A DNA stretch of 64,000 nt from Clostridium sp. (GCF_021372645.1 NZ_JAJFUC010000037.1:62001-126000), one strand, 5' to 3'; numbered from the stretch's first letter, positions 17,342 through 26,942 are shown. Program-made: numbers and translations. The notes: generated by a model not told the origin, from the letters alone.

Positions 17342-17462
17342 TTTTCAATTGATAATTGAAAATGTACGATTGACAATTAATGTTCAAATTTCTTTAAAAT
17401 TTGTAAAAATATTTTAAAATCTATTAGATTTTATTCCTTAATTGTCCATTGTTAATTAATTA
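17342..17462. repeat. AT-rich intergenic repeat between cheY and cheW
   Basis: The left part CAATTGATAATTGAAAATG and the right part CCTTAATTGTCCATTGTTAA resemble each other in inverse orientation. The same style of sequence (CAATTGT, CATTGTTAATT) recurs at 34896-34998, 36787-36846, 40493-40530, 45356-45560, 47395-47460 and 48184-48222. It fills the only sizeable gap inside the chemotaxis operon. No gene. Confidence 0.5.
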
Positions 17463-17822
17463 TTAGCCTACAACTTTCTTTATGGCTTCTAAAACTCTAT
17501 CTGCTTGGAATGGTTTTACTATAAAGTCCTTTGCCCCTGCTCTTATTGCATCCATAACCATTGATTGTTGTCCCATTGCAGAACACATGATTACCTTAGC
17601 ATCTGGATCAAATGCTTTTATTTGTTTAACTGCTTCAATACCATCCATGTCAGGCATGGTTATATCCATTGTAACAACATCTGGTTTTTCCTTCTTATAA
17701 AGATCTAATGCAACTATTCCGTTATTTGCCTCTCCTACTATTTCAAAATTATTCTTTTCTAAAATGTCCTTTATCATCATTCTCATAAATGCTGCATCGT
17801 CTACAATTAAAACTCTAGCCAT
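17463..17822 (-). CDS. cheY: Chemotaxis response regulator CheY
   Basis: This 119-residue single receiver domain, phosphorylated by CheA, acts on FliM/FliY. Key residues are the acidic pair in LIVDDAAFMR (Asp8, Asp9), the phosphoacceptor Asp53 in VVTMDITMPDMDG, the Ser/Thr position in VIMCSAMGQ and the Lys in FIVKPFQ. No output domain follows. The start ATG lies 19 bases beyond the cheC stop codon, within the operon. Confidence 0.97.
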   Translation of the reverse strand: MARVLIVDDAAFMRMMIKDILEKNNFEIVGEANNGIVALDLYKKEKPDVVTMDITMPDMDGIEAVKQIKAFDPDAKVIMCSAMGQQSMVMDAIRAGAKDFIVKPFQADRVLEAIKKVVG

Positions 17823-17841
17823 ATAATTTTCCCTCCAAAAT

Positions 17842-18441
17842 TTAATTTATTCCTATAGATTTCAATATTTTTTCTAATGATCCCGGCATGGGGATATAAT
17901 AAAAATGTCCTCCTATCTTTTCTTTTGTTTCATCTAAAAACACAGTCTCAATATCTAATATATATTCATCATATTGATTAGATTCTATAAATGTTGTTGT
18001 GAGTATTGCACCTAACATATCATATGATGTGGCTGGCACTGATGGTGCCATAGCAAGATTAGTTAATTGTGATATGGAATTCATATAAGATGCTGATATT
18101 ATATTGGCTATCTCACATAATACAGAACTACCCATCTCGCTTTCAGGTGACTGCTTGCTTCCAACTAATTTTTCTATTACATTTTCAGCTGTTGGCTTTT
18201 CGAATACCAAAAGAATATTGCCTGCAATATCCCCAAGTACCCTAACAACTGTACCAGCAACTTCACACTCTCCATTTTCTTCAACTATATCTTCTAATCT
18301 TACTATATTCACTGCTGGCACTGTCATATCTACTTTTTTTCCTATCATCATAGAAAGAGCAGTTGCTGCATTTCCTGCACCTATGTTAGAGACTTCTTTA
18401 AGTGCATCTAATTGTAAAGCACTAAAATCACAGTACTCCAC
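17842..18441 (-). CDS. cheC: CheY-P phosphatase CheC
   Basis: This 199-residue protein has two CheC active-site motifs: LKEVSNIGAGNAATALS (about residues 14-30) and LCEIANIISASYMNSIS (about 107-123). Both keep the Glu and Asn that dephosphorylate CheY. In B. subtilis CheC partners with the deamidase CheD, and cheD is in this operon. Translation starts at GTG, preceded by AAGGAGGGG. It lies between cheA and cheY. Confidence 0.96.
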   Translation of the reverse strand: MEYCDFSALQLDALKEVSNIGAGNAATALSMMIGKKVDMTVPAVNIVRLEDIVEENGECEVAGTVVRVLGDIAGNILLVFEKPTAENVIEKLVGSKQSPESEMGSSVLCEIANIISASYMNSISQLTNLAMAPSVPATSYDMLGAILTTTFIESNQYDEYILDIETVFLDETKEKIGGHFYYIPMPGSLEKILKSIGIN

Positions 18442-18474
18442 TTATACCCCTCCTTAAAAATTCTTATCTAGCTG

Positions 18475-20541
18475 TTATAGTAATGCTCCTACATCTAATA
18501 TTAGTGTTACTAAACCATTTCCAAGTATTGTTGCACCAATATATTGATCTAAACTTTTTAATGTTTTTCCCAGTGGTTTTATTACTATTTCTTGTTGTCC
18601 AAGTAATGAATCAACTAATAAACCTATAGTTTTATCCCCTACATTTACTATTATAACAAATTTCTTATCAGTTTCGCTAGCCTCTATATCTAAAGTTTCA
18701 TTTAATCTTACTAATGGAATTACATTTTCTCTGTAAACAATAACTTCTCTTCCATTGCTTTTCTTTATATTTTCTTCCTTATAATCTATTACTCTATCTA
18801 TGAATCCTAGTGATATGGCAAGTGTTTCTTCACCTATTTTTACAAGTAGGGCTTGTATTATTTGTAATGTAAGTGGAAGTTTAATAACAAAAGTTGATCC
18901 TTTGCCTTCTTCACTATATAAATCCACTGTACCTCCGAGTGCTGCAATTTTTGTCTTAACAACATCCATTCCAACTCCTCTACCCGAAATATCTGTTACT
19001 ACTTCATTAGTACTAAAGCCTTGTGCAAAAATTAAGTTTTTAATATCATTATCTGACATTCCGTCTGTATTTATTCCCTTTTTCTCAGCTTTTGCTTTTA
19101 CTCTTTCAAGATTTATTCCCGAACCATCATCTATTACTTTTATTAATGCTTTTGTTCCTTCTTGATATGCAATTAACTTAACTGTTCCAATTGGTGACTT
19201 ACCTTGTGCAATCCTCTTTTCTGCTGATTCTACACCATGATCTGCCGCATTTCTCAATAAATGAATCAGTGGTTCTCCAATTTCATCAATAACAGTTCTA
19301 TCAAGTTCTGTATCAGCACCTTCAATAATAAAGTTGATTTCCTTGTTTAATTCTACTGATATATCTCTTATCATTCTTGGAAATCTATTAAATACTGTAT
19401 CTAATGGCAACATTCTAATCTTCATAACTAAATCTTGAAGATCCGATGTTGTTCTTCCTACTTGCTCTAAAGTTTCATTTAATTCTTGTGATTTATGTGA
19501 AACAACTATTTGTTCTAATCTTGTTCTATAAATTACAAGTTCAGAAACCATATTCATTAAATTATCTATTCTCTCTAAATCAACTCTTACAGATTGATGT
19601 GTTTTTTTAACTTCTTTCTTTTGAGCTGGTTTCTTTTCTAGTACTTTTTCAACTTCAGCCTTTTGTAATACTGGCTTTTCTCTTGAAATTTTTTCTTCTA
19701 TTATTTGTATTTGTTCCACTTCTTTATTTTCTATTTCTTTTTGCACTTCTACTTCAATATCTTCAAATTCAATCAATGCAGTTTCAACTTTTGCTACTTC
19801 TGAAATTCCATTTAAAACAGCTATTATTTCATCAACAGTATTTTTAGTTATTAAAACAAACTTCAATTCAAAATCAAATTCTTCATTTTCAATATCTTGA
19901 GTTGATGGATCTGATTTTAAAATTTCACCATGTTCTTCAAGATCTTTAACAATTAAAAATGCTCTTACAGATTTTAGCAATGTATTTTCACTTAATGTTA
20001 CTTTTATTTCAATTGAATTAAATCCCTTTTCTTTTGCTTGCCTAATTACAGATATATCATATTGATTTAAGTCTAGGTTTAAATCATCATTACCTACAGT
20101 TATAACATCTTTTTCTATGTTTTTTTTAATTTCAATTTGCTCTGATGTCCCATTTTTCTTGCCATTATTTTTTATTTCAACCAAATGTCTAATTATATTA
20201 TCTATTTCTATTTTTTCATCAGATCCTTCTTGAACATTATCAACCATTTTTTCCAACGTATCAAGACAATCAAACAATACTGTTACTACATCTTGAGTTA
20301 CTTTTAATTCTCCTTCTCTAAACTCAGCTAATACATCCTCCATTTTATGTGTAAGTTCTGCAAGATCTGTAAATCCCATAGTTGCTGCCATTCCTTTAAT
20401 TGTATGGGCAACTCTAAAGATTGCATTCACCTTATCTATATCTTCTGGATTTTGTTCTAAATCTAATAGAGATTCATTTAATGTTTGTAAATTTTCTAAC
20501 GATTCTTCTAAAAACATTGACATATATTGGGATGTATCCAT
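18475..20541 (-). CDS. cheA: Chemotaxis histidine kinase CheA
   Basis: This 688-residue kinase has the canonical five domains. The HPt domain carries His46 in FRVAHTIKGMAATMGF. A P2-like CheY-binding domain follows (about 175-280), then a Glu/Lys-rich linker. Next come the dimerisation helix with VRVDLERIDNLMNMVSEL, the ATPase (N box IHLLRNAADHGVES, G boxes DDGSGINLERV and GRGVGMDVV) and the C-terminal CheW-like domain. The start is the ATG at 20541 with AAAGGAGGAG just upstream. A longer in-frame opening overlaps cheR and has no ribosome site. Confidence 0.97.
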   Translation of the reverse strand: MDTSQYMSMFLEESLENLQTLNESLLDLEQNPEDIDKVNAIFRVAHTIKGMAATMGFTDLAELTHKMEDVLAEFREGELKVTQDVVTVLFDCLDTLEKMVDNVQEGSDEKIEIDNIIRHLVEIKNNGKKNGTSEQIEIKKNIEKDVITVGNDDLNLDLNQYDISVIRQAKEKGFNSIEIKVTLSENTLLKSVRAFLIVKDLEEHGEILKSDPSTQDIENEEFDFELKFVLITKNTVDEIIAVLNGISEVAKVETALIEFEDIEVEVQKEIENKEVEQIQIIEEKISREKPVLQKAEVEKVLEKKPAQKKEVKKTHQSVRVDLERIDNLMNMVSELVIYRTRLEQIVVSHKSQELNETLEQVGRTTSDLQDLVMKIRMLPLDTVFNRFPRMIRDISVELNKEINFIIEGADTELDRTVIDEIGEPLIHLLRNAADHGVESAEKRIAQGKSPIGTVKLIAYQEGTKALIKVIDDGSGINLERVKAKAEKKGINTDGMSDNDIKNLIFAQGFSTNEVVTDISGRGVGMDVVKTKIAALGGTVDLYSEEGKGSTFVIKLPLTLQIIQALLVKIGEETLAISLGFIDRVIDYKEENIKKSNGREVIVYRENVIPLVRLNETLDIEASETDKKFVIIVNVGDKTIGLLVDSLLGQQEIVIKPLGKTLKSLDQYIGATILGNGLVTLILDVGALL

Positions 20542-20554
20542 CTTTACTCCTCCT

Positions 20555-21322
20555 TTATATTTTTTTGTATATAAATGTAGATGCTTTTTCAAATCCGTAG
20601 TCTCTATAATTATAAATGCTTTCTGTAGCTCCTACAAATAAAAGCCCACCTTTTTTTAATGAATTACTAAATCTTTTATAAATATCGTGTTTTGTATCAT
20701 TGTTAAAATAAATAACAACATTTCTACATATTATCAAATCAAAACCAGTTTCATATCTATCTAAAATCAAATCATGCTTTTTAAAAGTTACCATATTCTT
20801 AATTTTAGACTCTATATAATATTTATCGTCTTTTATTTTAAAATATTTACTTAAATCAGCATTATTTACACCTTTCATTTCATTTTTTGTGTATTCTCCA
20901 ACTTTAGCTCTTGCAAGTATAGTATCATCTATATCAGTTGCTATTATATTATGCCTTCCACTTGGTGTTAACTTATCTAATATTATTCCTACAGTATATG
21001 GCTCACAGCCTATTGAACAAGCTGCACTCCAAATTTTCAAACTAGGAGTATTAGGTAATAATTCTTTTAAAATTTGTTTTTCCAAATCAACAAACAATTC
21101 TGGATTTCTAAAAAATTCTGTTACATTTATTGTTATAAAATCTAAGAATTTTTGTTTTTGCTCAGGATTATTTTTTATAACCTTTGAATATTCATCTAAT
21201 GTTTTTATTCCAACTCTTGTCATCAAACTATTTATTCTTCTATTAAGTTGTTCAGGTTTATATGCTGATAAATTTATTCCTAATTCTTTATGAACCCATT
21301 TATGAAATTCATTAAAATCCAT
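20555..21322 (-). CDS. cheR: Chemoreceptor methyltransferase CheR
   Basis: This 255-residue enzyme transfers methyl groups from S-adenosylmethionine to receptor glutamates. The N-terminal helical domain includes LNRRINSLMTRVGI. The catalytic domain has TEFFRNPELF (about residue 70), the SAM-binding IWSAACSIGCEPYT (about 98-111), IIATDID (about 127) and FDLIICRNVVIYF (about 192-204). It lacks a C-terminal pentapeptide-binding extension. A GGAGGG site precedes the ATG. Confidence 0.96.
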   Translation of the reverse strand: MDFNEFHKWVHKELGINLSAYKPEQLNRRINSLMTRVGIKTLDEYSKVIKNNPEQKQKFLDFITINVTEFFRNPELFVDLEKQILKELLPNTPSLKIWSAACSIGCEPYTVGIILDKLTPSGRHNIIATDIDDTILARAKVGEYTKNEMKGVNNADLSKYFKIKDDKYYIESKIKNMVTFKKHDLILDRYETGFDLIICRNVVIYFNNDTKHDIYKRFSNSLKKGGLLFVGATESIYNYRDYGFEKASTFIYKKI

Positions 21323-21330
21323 ATTCCCTC

Positions 21331-22422
21331 CTATACTCCATGTACTATTTCTATTATCTTATTAGCTATTTCATTAAGTGGAATTACTAAATCTACTTTT
21401 CCAGTTTCAAATGCAGCTTTTGGCATACCATAAATTGTACATGTAGATTTATCTTCTGATATTGTTATACCACCACTATCTTTTATATTGCTAGTTCCAT
21501 CGGCACCATCTCTACCCATTCCCGTTAAAATTACTGATACTAAATTTCCCCCATATACTTTTATAGCAGAGTTAAATAATTTATCTACAGCTGGTCTTAC
21601 ACCCCATATAGGAGGTTCTTCATTTAGCTTTATTACATTATTAGAACCTATAGTCATATGTTGACCACCTTTAGAAATATATATTGTGTTTTTACTTATC
21701 TTCATTCCTTCACTTGCTTCAATCACTTTCATTTCACAAGCTTTATCTAATCTTTCTGAAAATACTTTTGTAAAACCTTCCGGCATATGTTGAACTACAA
21801 AAACTGGAACTCCTAAGTTTCCTGGAAGTCTAGTTAATACCTCTTGAAGTGCCTTGGGTCCTCCAGTCGATGCTCCGATAACAACTGCATCTATCTTTTT
21901 ATTTTTATGTATAGAGATTGTATTCTCTCTTTTAATACTTTTGTCCTTTATTATTACAGTATTATTATATTTATAGCTTGTCTTATCATTTGTGCTGATT
22001 ATCTTTCTTTTAGAATTCACATTACTTGTTATACTTTTTATTTCTTCTATTAAGTTTTTTTGAACTTTTATTATATCTAAAGAAATGCTTCCTGACGGCT
22101 TAGTTATAAAACTAATAGCTCCATTATCTAAACATTCTAAAGTTAATTCAGATCCTTCTGTTGTTGCACTACTAACCATTAATACTGGATAACTTTTTCC
22201 TAGTCTTTTTAACTCCTTAAGAGTTGCAAGTCCATCTAAATCTCTCATATGTACGTCTAGTGTGATAATATCTGGATTATACTTATCTACCATTTCAACT
22301 AGTTCTCTTCCATCTCTAAATTTAGCTACAACTTCAAAATTATTTTCTGATTCTATCATATCTGATATTGCTTTTCTCATAAATGCTGAATCATCAACAA
22401 CTATAATCTTGATTTTACCCAT
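21331..22422 (-). CDS. cheB: Chemoreceptor methylesterase/deamidase CheB
   Basis: This 363-residue protein has an N-terminal receiver domain (phosphoacceptor Asp56 in IITLDVHMRDLDG) and a C-terminal methylesterase. The esterase has VVIGASTGGPKALQ with the nucleophilic Ser, VVQHMPEGFT with the catalytic His, and ILTGMGRDGADG with the Asp. The linker (about residues 135-178) is longer and more Lys/Ser/Thr-rich than in enteric CheB. Its start codon lies 18 bases downstream of the cheD stop. Confidence 0.96.
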   Translation of the reverse strand: MGKIKIIVVDDSAFMRKAISDMIESENNFEVVAKFRDGRELVEMVDKYNPDIITLDVHMRDLDGLATLKELKRLGKSYPVLMVSSATTEGSELTLECLDNGAISFITKPSGSISLDIIKVQKNLIEEIKSITSNVNSKRKIISTNDKTSYKYNNTVIIKDKSIKRENTISIHKNKKIDAVVIGASTGGPKALQEVLTRLPGNLGVPVFVVQHMPEGFTKVFSERLDKACEMKVIEASEGMKISKNTIYISKGGQHMTIGSNNVIKLNEEPPIWGVRPAVDKLFNSAIKVYGGNLVSVILTGMGRDGADGTSNIKDSGGITISEDKSTCTIYGMPKAAFETGKVDLVIPLNEIANKIIEIVHGV

Positions 22423-22439
22423 CTATCTCACACCTTTCT

Positions 22440-22928
22440 TTATAATTCAATGATCCCATGACCTACAACTTTAAGTACTACTTTTCCATCATTAGCTTGA
22501 ACAATCATAGTTCTTCCTTTGTTTCCTCCAATTTCTTCAGCAACTATCGGAATAGCTTCATCTTTTAAAGTCTTTTTAACTGCTTCACCATTTCGCTTTC
22601 CAATATCACTTATTATACTTTTATCAGAAAAATTAAACATTGAAGCTCCCCCTGCAATCTTTGCTATGAGGTTTCTCTTTTTACAGCCTTGTTCCTCCAT
22701 TTTTTCAATTAGCATCGGAATAGCTAAATCTGCAAATTTCATGGGGTTTGTATTACTTTTAAACTGAGTACTATCTGGAAGCATTATGTGAGCTAACCCC
22801 GCCACTTTAAGAGTTTTATCATATAGGGCTATACCTATACATGAGCCTAATCCGATTGTCATTATTGATCCTGGATCTAGTACTAAATTCAAATCAGCTA
22901 TTCCAACTTTTATCTCTGTAATTACCAT
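22440..22928 (-). CDS. cheD: Chemoreceptor glutamine deamidase CheD
   Basis: This 162-residue enzyme deamidates receptor glutamines. In Firmicutes it also stimulates CheC phosphatase. The catalytic Cys30 is in TIGLGSCIGIALYD and His47 in GLAHIMLPDS. The downstream KIAGGASMF and IGKRNGEAVKKTL segments are typical. GGGGGGG precedes the ATG. With cheC in the same operon this predicts a B. subtilis-like adaptation system. Confidence 0.96.
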   Translation of the reverse strand: MVITEIKVGIADLNLVLDPGSIMTIGLGSCIGIALYDKTLKVAGLAHIMLPDSTQFKSNTNPMKFADLAIPMLIEKMEEQGCKKRNLIAKIAGGASMFNFSDKSIISDIGKRNGEAVKKTLKDEAIPIVAEEIGGNKGRTMIVQANDGKVVLKVVGHGIIEL

Positions 22929-22937
22929 ATTCCCCCC

Positions 22938-23387
22938 CTAGAAGATATTATCTTCATCCTCTGAAGACAATATTTTTTCTAAATCTAATAAAATAACTAT
23001 ATTATTTTCTAATTTTATTAATCCTGCAATATATTTTCTATCAATTGTAGATGTTATAGGAGGTGCAGCTTCCATTAAGTCGCTATTAACATCTCTTACT
23101 TCATAGACATTTTCTACAATAATTCCAAATTTATTTTCTTTTCTTTTTACAACTATTATTTTTCTATTTTCACTTTCTTTATCTTCTCCAAAATTAAACT
23201 TTCTTGATAAACTTATTATTGGAAGTATGGTTTGTTCATAGTTTATTACTCCTTTTACAAAGATAGGTGCATCTGGAAGAACTGTTGGTTCTTGATATCC
23301 CAAAATTCTTTCAACTTCCTTTATATCTGTTGCATAATGCTCTCCATTTAATCCAAATATCAACATTTTAATTTCATTATTTGCCAT
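22938..23387 (-). CDS. cheW: Second CheW-like coupling protein
   Basis: This 149-residue CheW-domain protein contains MLIFGLNGEHYATDIKEVERIL, VLPDAPIFVKGVINYEQTILPII (about residues 36-58) and VENVYEVRDV. GVINYEQ replaces the usual GLINLRG, so it is diverged from the paralogue at 16925-17326. It has no receiver domain, so it is not a CheV. Having two CheW proteins may allow two receptor arrays or fine tuning; this is inferred. It follows fapA by 14 bases. Confidence 0.9.
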   Translation of the reverse strand: MANNEIKMLIFGLNGEHYATDIKEVERILGYQEPTVLPDAPIFVKGVINYEQTILPIISLSRKFNFGEDKESENRKIIVVKRKENKFGIIVENVYEVRDVNSDLMEAAPPITSTIDRKYIAGLIKLENNIVILLDLEKILSSEDEDNIF

Positions 23388-23401
23388 TACTTTTAAACCT
23401 C

Positions 23402-25360
23402 CTATAAATTAAATTTATCAATTGTAATTTGCCCAGTTTTATCTATATATGCTTCTACATTTTTAACTGATTCTTCTAACACAATTTGTCTTTCTTCAAA
23501 GCAAAAAATTGTATTATTATACGCTATGTCAGCCATAATACGACCCGTCTTAGGAACCTTCAATATAGTATTAACTCCAGCGGTGCTTCCTACTGTCTTT
23601 AATTTTATTTCAGAACCAGCACATAAGGTGCCCCCTCTACAAACAGAATTATCACCAGTAAATTCTATATTATTTAATGCTGTTATAGTAGAAGTATATT
23701 GTCCTTTTCCTGTTATAAAAACATTTCCTGATGCCTCTATATTAGCACCTTGTGCATATGATAAATAAATATCTGCTGGGACTACTACTGAATCTTCTAT
23801 TTCTTGAATTTCTTCTTTCAATATTTCTAGAAAATGTTCAAATTCATTAATTTTTTTTATTTTTAATGGTCCAAGTCCTAATAACTTATTTATTATAAAT
23901 GTAGTTATATCATTTTGTTGAATCCCTTGGGACATATTATAATTTAAAATACTTCTAGATATTTTAGGTAGTAACTTAAACTTATTTTCTATTAATATTT
24001 TAATAATTTCACCATATTCCTTAACCCCTAATAAATTGTTTTGCTCTATTTGTTCTGCTGCACAACCCAAGTCATTTAAAATACTTTTGAAATTAATTAA
24101 ATTATCTAAATACTGTCTTCTTTCAACATTTTCACACCCGACAGTTACTGTTGAGTTTAATACATTACCGTTAATAACAATTTCTCCTGAAGCTCTTAAT
24201 ATTGCTGATTCCACATTTTTTCCAACATAAATTTCATTTCCAGCTTTAACTTCCATGGCTTCTGCAACTGCTCCAACTACTTCTACATTCCCAACAAAAT
24301 CTATATTTCCACTTTTTAAATCAACTGCATCTACTTTATATAGCTTGTTCACATTAAAAGTACTACCTTTAAGAGTAGGTTTACCCTCTGTAGTTGCTAT
24401 AATATTATTGTTTTCAATTTTGCATCCTTCTCCAGCTTTTACCACAAGTTTTTTAGCTGTTTTCCTCTTTATAGGAATTCCTAATACGTCTATGCCATCA
24501 TAGCCTACTTTACCTGGTATTATTTGACCTATAACATCACCTATATTTACATTAGAAATTAAGTATCTATTTCTATAATCTACTTTTTCCTCCGAATCCA
24601 TATGTTGAATTAATTCCTCTTCACCTTTAAATAAAGTCTGGATTTCATCTGGTATATCATCTTCAACGTGTAATCCCTTAGCTATTAATTTATTATTTAT
24701 TTGATGTTCATTACATATATTATCAAGTTCATCTTCTATAATTCCATATCGAATACCTTTACTTTTAAGTAATTCTTTTAATTCATTTGGTGTATATTGA
24801 GATGGATACTTATCACCAACTTTTTTCTTTATCAGCGTCAAATTTTTATGATATCCTTGATCAACTAATTCATATTTATGCTGCAAAACAGATTGTATAT
24901 TAATATAAGCTTCCATTTTATCAGTTGTAATCGACACATCTACATTTCTTATAGGTTCTGTTTCTTCAAATTTATATTCAATTTTATCTTCACATGTTAC
25001 TATAGTTATTAGATCACTTTTTTCTCCATTAATAAACAAATTCACGCCTTGACATGACTTTATTGTAATAATCTCATCATTGTTTTGAGATTCTGTTATT
25101 ATTATTTTCCCATTTTCTACCTTAGCCCCAAATTCTTCCTTATCTTCTATTTCTTCTTCATTCACTATTATTTCTTTTTCTTCAAGTTTTATTTCAGTGT
25201 TTTTGCTGTCATTTAATATTTCTATTTCCACTTTCTTTTTGAAAAATCTCTTTTCTTCTTTAGTCACTCTATATTTTAGAGCTTCTTTCGAAATATTCAA
25301 TTCAGAAGATGCCTTTTCAATACATTCTTCTAAAGACGTTGCAGAAAATTTTACGTTCAT
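23402..25360 (-). CDS. fapA: FapA/DUF342 family flagellar assembly protein A
   Basis: This 652-residue cytoplasmic protein starts with a Jag-N-like domain (VKFSATSLEECIEKASSEL, residues about 3-21, with the FFKKKVEIEIL strand after it). A DUF342 region follows (about 130-652) rich in beta-helix-like Gly/Val repeats such as GNVEVVGAVAEAMEVKAGN and GEIVINGNVLNSTVTVG, plus a coiled-coil interruption (about 450-540). FapA proteins are associated with flagellar assembly and polymer-forming folds, but their biochemical function is unclear. It is first in the chemotaxis operon. GGGGGA lies upstream of the ATG. Confidence 0.9.
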   Translation of the reverse strand: MNVKFSATSLEECIEKASSELNISKEALKYRVTKEEKRFFKKKVEIEILNDSKNTEIKLEEKEIIVNEEEIEDKEEFGAKVENGKIIITESQNNDEIITIKSCQGVNLFINGEKSDLITIVTCEDKIEYKFEETEPIRNVDVSITTDKMEAYINIQSVLQHKYELVDQGYHKNLTLIKKKVGDKYPSQYTPNELKELLKSKGIRYGIIEDELDNICNEHQINNKLIAKGLHVEDDIPDEIQTLFKGEEELIQHMDSEEKVDYRNRYLISNVNIGDVIGQIIPGKVGYDGIDVLGIPIKRKTAKKLVVKAGEGCKIENNNIIATTEGKPTLKGSTFNVNKLYKVDAVDLKSGNIDFVGNVEVVGAVAEAMEVKAGNEIYVGKNVESAILRASGEIVINGNVLNSTVTVGCENVERRQYLDNLINFKSILNDLGCAAEQIEQNNLLGVKEYGEIIKILIENKFKLLPKISRSILNYNMSQGIQQNDITTFIINKLLGLGPLKIKKINEFEHFLEILKEEIQEIEDSVVVPADIYLSYAQGANIEASGNVFITGKGQYTSTITALNNIEFTGDNSVCRGGTLCAGSEIKLKTVGSTAGVNTILKVPKTGRIMADIAYNNTIFCFEERQIVLEESVKNVEAYIDKTGQITIDKFNL

Positions 25361-25393
25361 AACTAGTCCCCCATAAAAAACCTTGTTACTTTA

Positions 25394-25422
25394 AGTATAC
25401 CATATCCTAGTTTAATTTTACA
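25394..25422 (-). promoter_or_regulatory. Candidate promoter of the fapA-che-fli operon
   Basis: On the minus strand TGTAAA (25422-25417) and TATACT (25399-25394) are separated by 17 bases, consistent with a housekeeping sigma promoter. It lies about 34 bases before the fapA start. No flagellar sigma match is evident there. Confidence 0.45.
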
Positions 25423-25478
25423 TTTAAAGTTATATTAATCCATTTTATGTTCCATCAAATTACAATTAAACTTGTTTT

Positions 25479-26213
25479 TTAGTGATTTTTTATATATCGG
25501 TTTATCTCATTGTCGTATTCAATCCTTAATTTTCTAATAATAATATTATTAGGATTTAGACTTATATCGTTTACTTCTTTTATTGGCAATATCTTAGGAG
25601 ATGTACCAGAAATAAACATCCCATCTAATTTGTCAATATCTGAATATTTATACTCTACTTCTTTAATCTCAATCCCAATTTTTTTTGCTATTTTTATAAT
25701 TTCGCCTCTAGTAACCCCTGGCAATACTGCTTTTATAGGTGATGTTAAAAGTTCATTATCTTTAACCATAAATATATTAGATTTACTTCCTTCTGTTATA
25801 TATCCATTTTTATCAACTAATATAGCTTCATAGGCATTTTTATCTTTTATTTCGCGGTTTACCTTTTCTCTAAAATTTTCATTAACTATTTTTGCATTAG
25901 GATTTTCTCTTTCACCAAAATATAGTATTGTTTTAACACCACTTTGATACATTTCAGATGAAGGATATGAATGTTCTATAAAAAATATTCTTAATATCTT
26001 TTCATGTACTCCATATGTTATTTTTATATTACCTTCAGATTTATTTTCAGTTTTTATTAAATCATTTATTTCCATATTTATTTCTTCATAACTAAATTTA
26101 AATTCCTTATTAATTAATTCAAATGAGTTTTTCATTCTTCTCAAATGAGTTTCCAGAAAAATTGGTTTGCCATTTATAACTCTAAGTACTTCATATATTA
26201 TTTTATCTTCCAT
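25479..26213 (-). CDS. Class IV PLP aminotransferase/lyase
   Basis: This 244-residue fold-type IV PLP enzyme belongs to the group of branched-chain and D-amino acid aminotransferases and aminodeoxychorismate lyase. It shows the N-terminal LETHLRRMKNSFELI motif, the NREIKDKNAYEAILVDKNG region with the likely PLP lysine, the ITEGSKSNIFMVKD motif (about 165) and LLTSPIKAVLPGVTR. Length (shorter than BCAT) favours aminodeoxychorismate lyase (PabC) or a D-amino acid transaminase, but no pab neighbours settle it. The ATG at 26213 is chosen because TAGGAG is eight bases before it; a GTG nine bases further upstream is possible. Confidence 0.85.
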   Translation of the reverse strand: MEDKIIYEVLRVINGKPIFLETHLRRMKNSFELINKEFKFSYEEINMEINDLIKTENKSEGNIKITYGVHEKILRIFFIEHSYPSSEMYQSGVKTILYFGERENPNAKIVNENFREKVNREIKDKNAYEAILVDKNGYITEGSKSNIFMVKDNELLTSPIKAVLPGVTRGEIIKIAKKIGIEIKEVEYKYSDIDKLDGMFISGTSPKILPIKEVNDISLNPNNIIIRKLRIEYDNEINRYIKNH

Positions 26214-26245
26214 CTTTATCACTCCTATCTATACTTAGTCACATT

Positions 26246-26287
26246 CAAAAAACAACAGTCCAACATGCTTGTATATTGGATCGGTTA
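26246..26287 (-). terminator. Hairpin terminator after the HAD gene (dispersed palindromic repeat)
   Basis: On the minus strand CCGATCCAATAT pairs imperfectly with GTTGGACTG, followed by TTGTTTTTTG. It belongs to a dispersed hairpin family with relatives near 28686-28795, 48660-48732, 50288-50368 and 58604-58660. Confidence 0.6.
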
Positions 26288-26303
26288 TTTTATTTCATGT
26301 TAC

Positions 26304-26942
26304 TTATCTCCACTTCAATATTTCTATCTCATGCTTTTTTCTATAATTTATTAAGTATGGTTTTCCAACTAAATCTAATAATGGTTTGTCTGATAATGAA
26401 TCTGAAAACATGTATGATTCTTTAAAATCCACCTCTATTTTTTCCTTTTTAAGAACTTCTTTTAGTCTTCGTACCTTTTCTTCACCCTTACAATTCTTCC
26501 CTTCCATCTTCCTTGTAAAAATCCCATCACTAAAATTAAATTTAGTTCCTATTATTTTATCAACTTCTTTTATATTATAAAATTCATTAATATAAAATTC
26601 AGGTGATGCTGAAATTAAATATATATCATATCCTTCATTTTTAAGTTTTTTCATCATTTTTAGTGCATCTTCATATAATATTGTTTTTAATTTTTCATTA
26701 TAAAATTTTTTTACAAGCTTTGCTAAATCTTGTTCTTTTATTCCATCTATAAATTTTAAAAATTTTTCTTTTACTTTTCTCTCATCATATATCCTTAAAG
26801 CATACATACTCCCACAATATATAGTTCTAGGTAAAAAACGAATATTTCTTTTATCATTTTTTATTACATATTTAAATAACTCCATTAAGGTTTCTTTTTT
26901 AGTAATAGTATAATCTATATCAAATATAGCAAGTTTTTTCAA
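26304..26942 (-). CDS. HAD-IB family phosphatase (SerB-like)
   Basis: This 212-residue haloacid dehalogenase-superfamily hydrolase has motif I FDIDYTIT with the nucleophile Asp8 and Asp10, a helical cap (about 20-85), motif II YLISASPEF (Ser at about 112), and motif III/IV with a lysine near KGEEKVRRL and the acidic MFSDSLSDKPLLDLVG (about 181-196). This is the HAD-IB pattern shared by phosphoserine phosphatases and related enzymes. The substrate cannot be read from sequence. It starts at TTG, preceded by AAAGGTAGG, and has its own hairpin terminator. Confidence 0.9.
   Translation of the reverse strand: MKKLAIFDIDYTITKKETLMELFKYVIKNDKRNIRFLPRTIYCGSMYALRIYDERKVKEKFLKFIDGIKEQDLAKLVKKFYNEKLKTILYEDALKMMKKLKNEGYDIYLISASPEFYINEFYNIKEVDKIIGTKFNFSDGIFTRKMEGKNCKGEEKVRRLKEVLKKEKIEVDFKESYMFSDSLSDKPLLDLVGKPYLINYRKKHEIEILKWR

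Noticed and set aside
22938-23387. CheV (CheW fused to receiver)
   Set aside because: The protein ends after the CheW domain at 149 residues, with no receiver domain.
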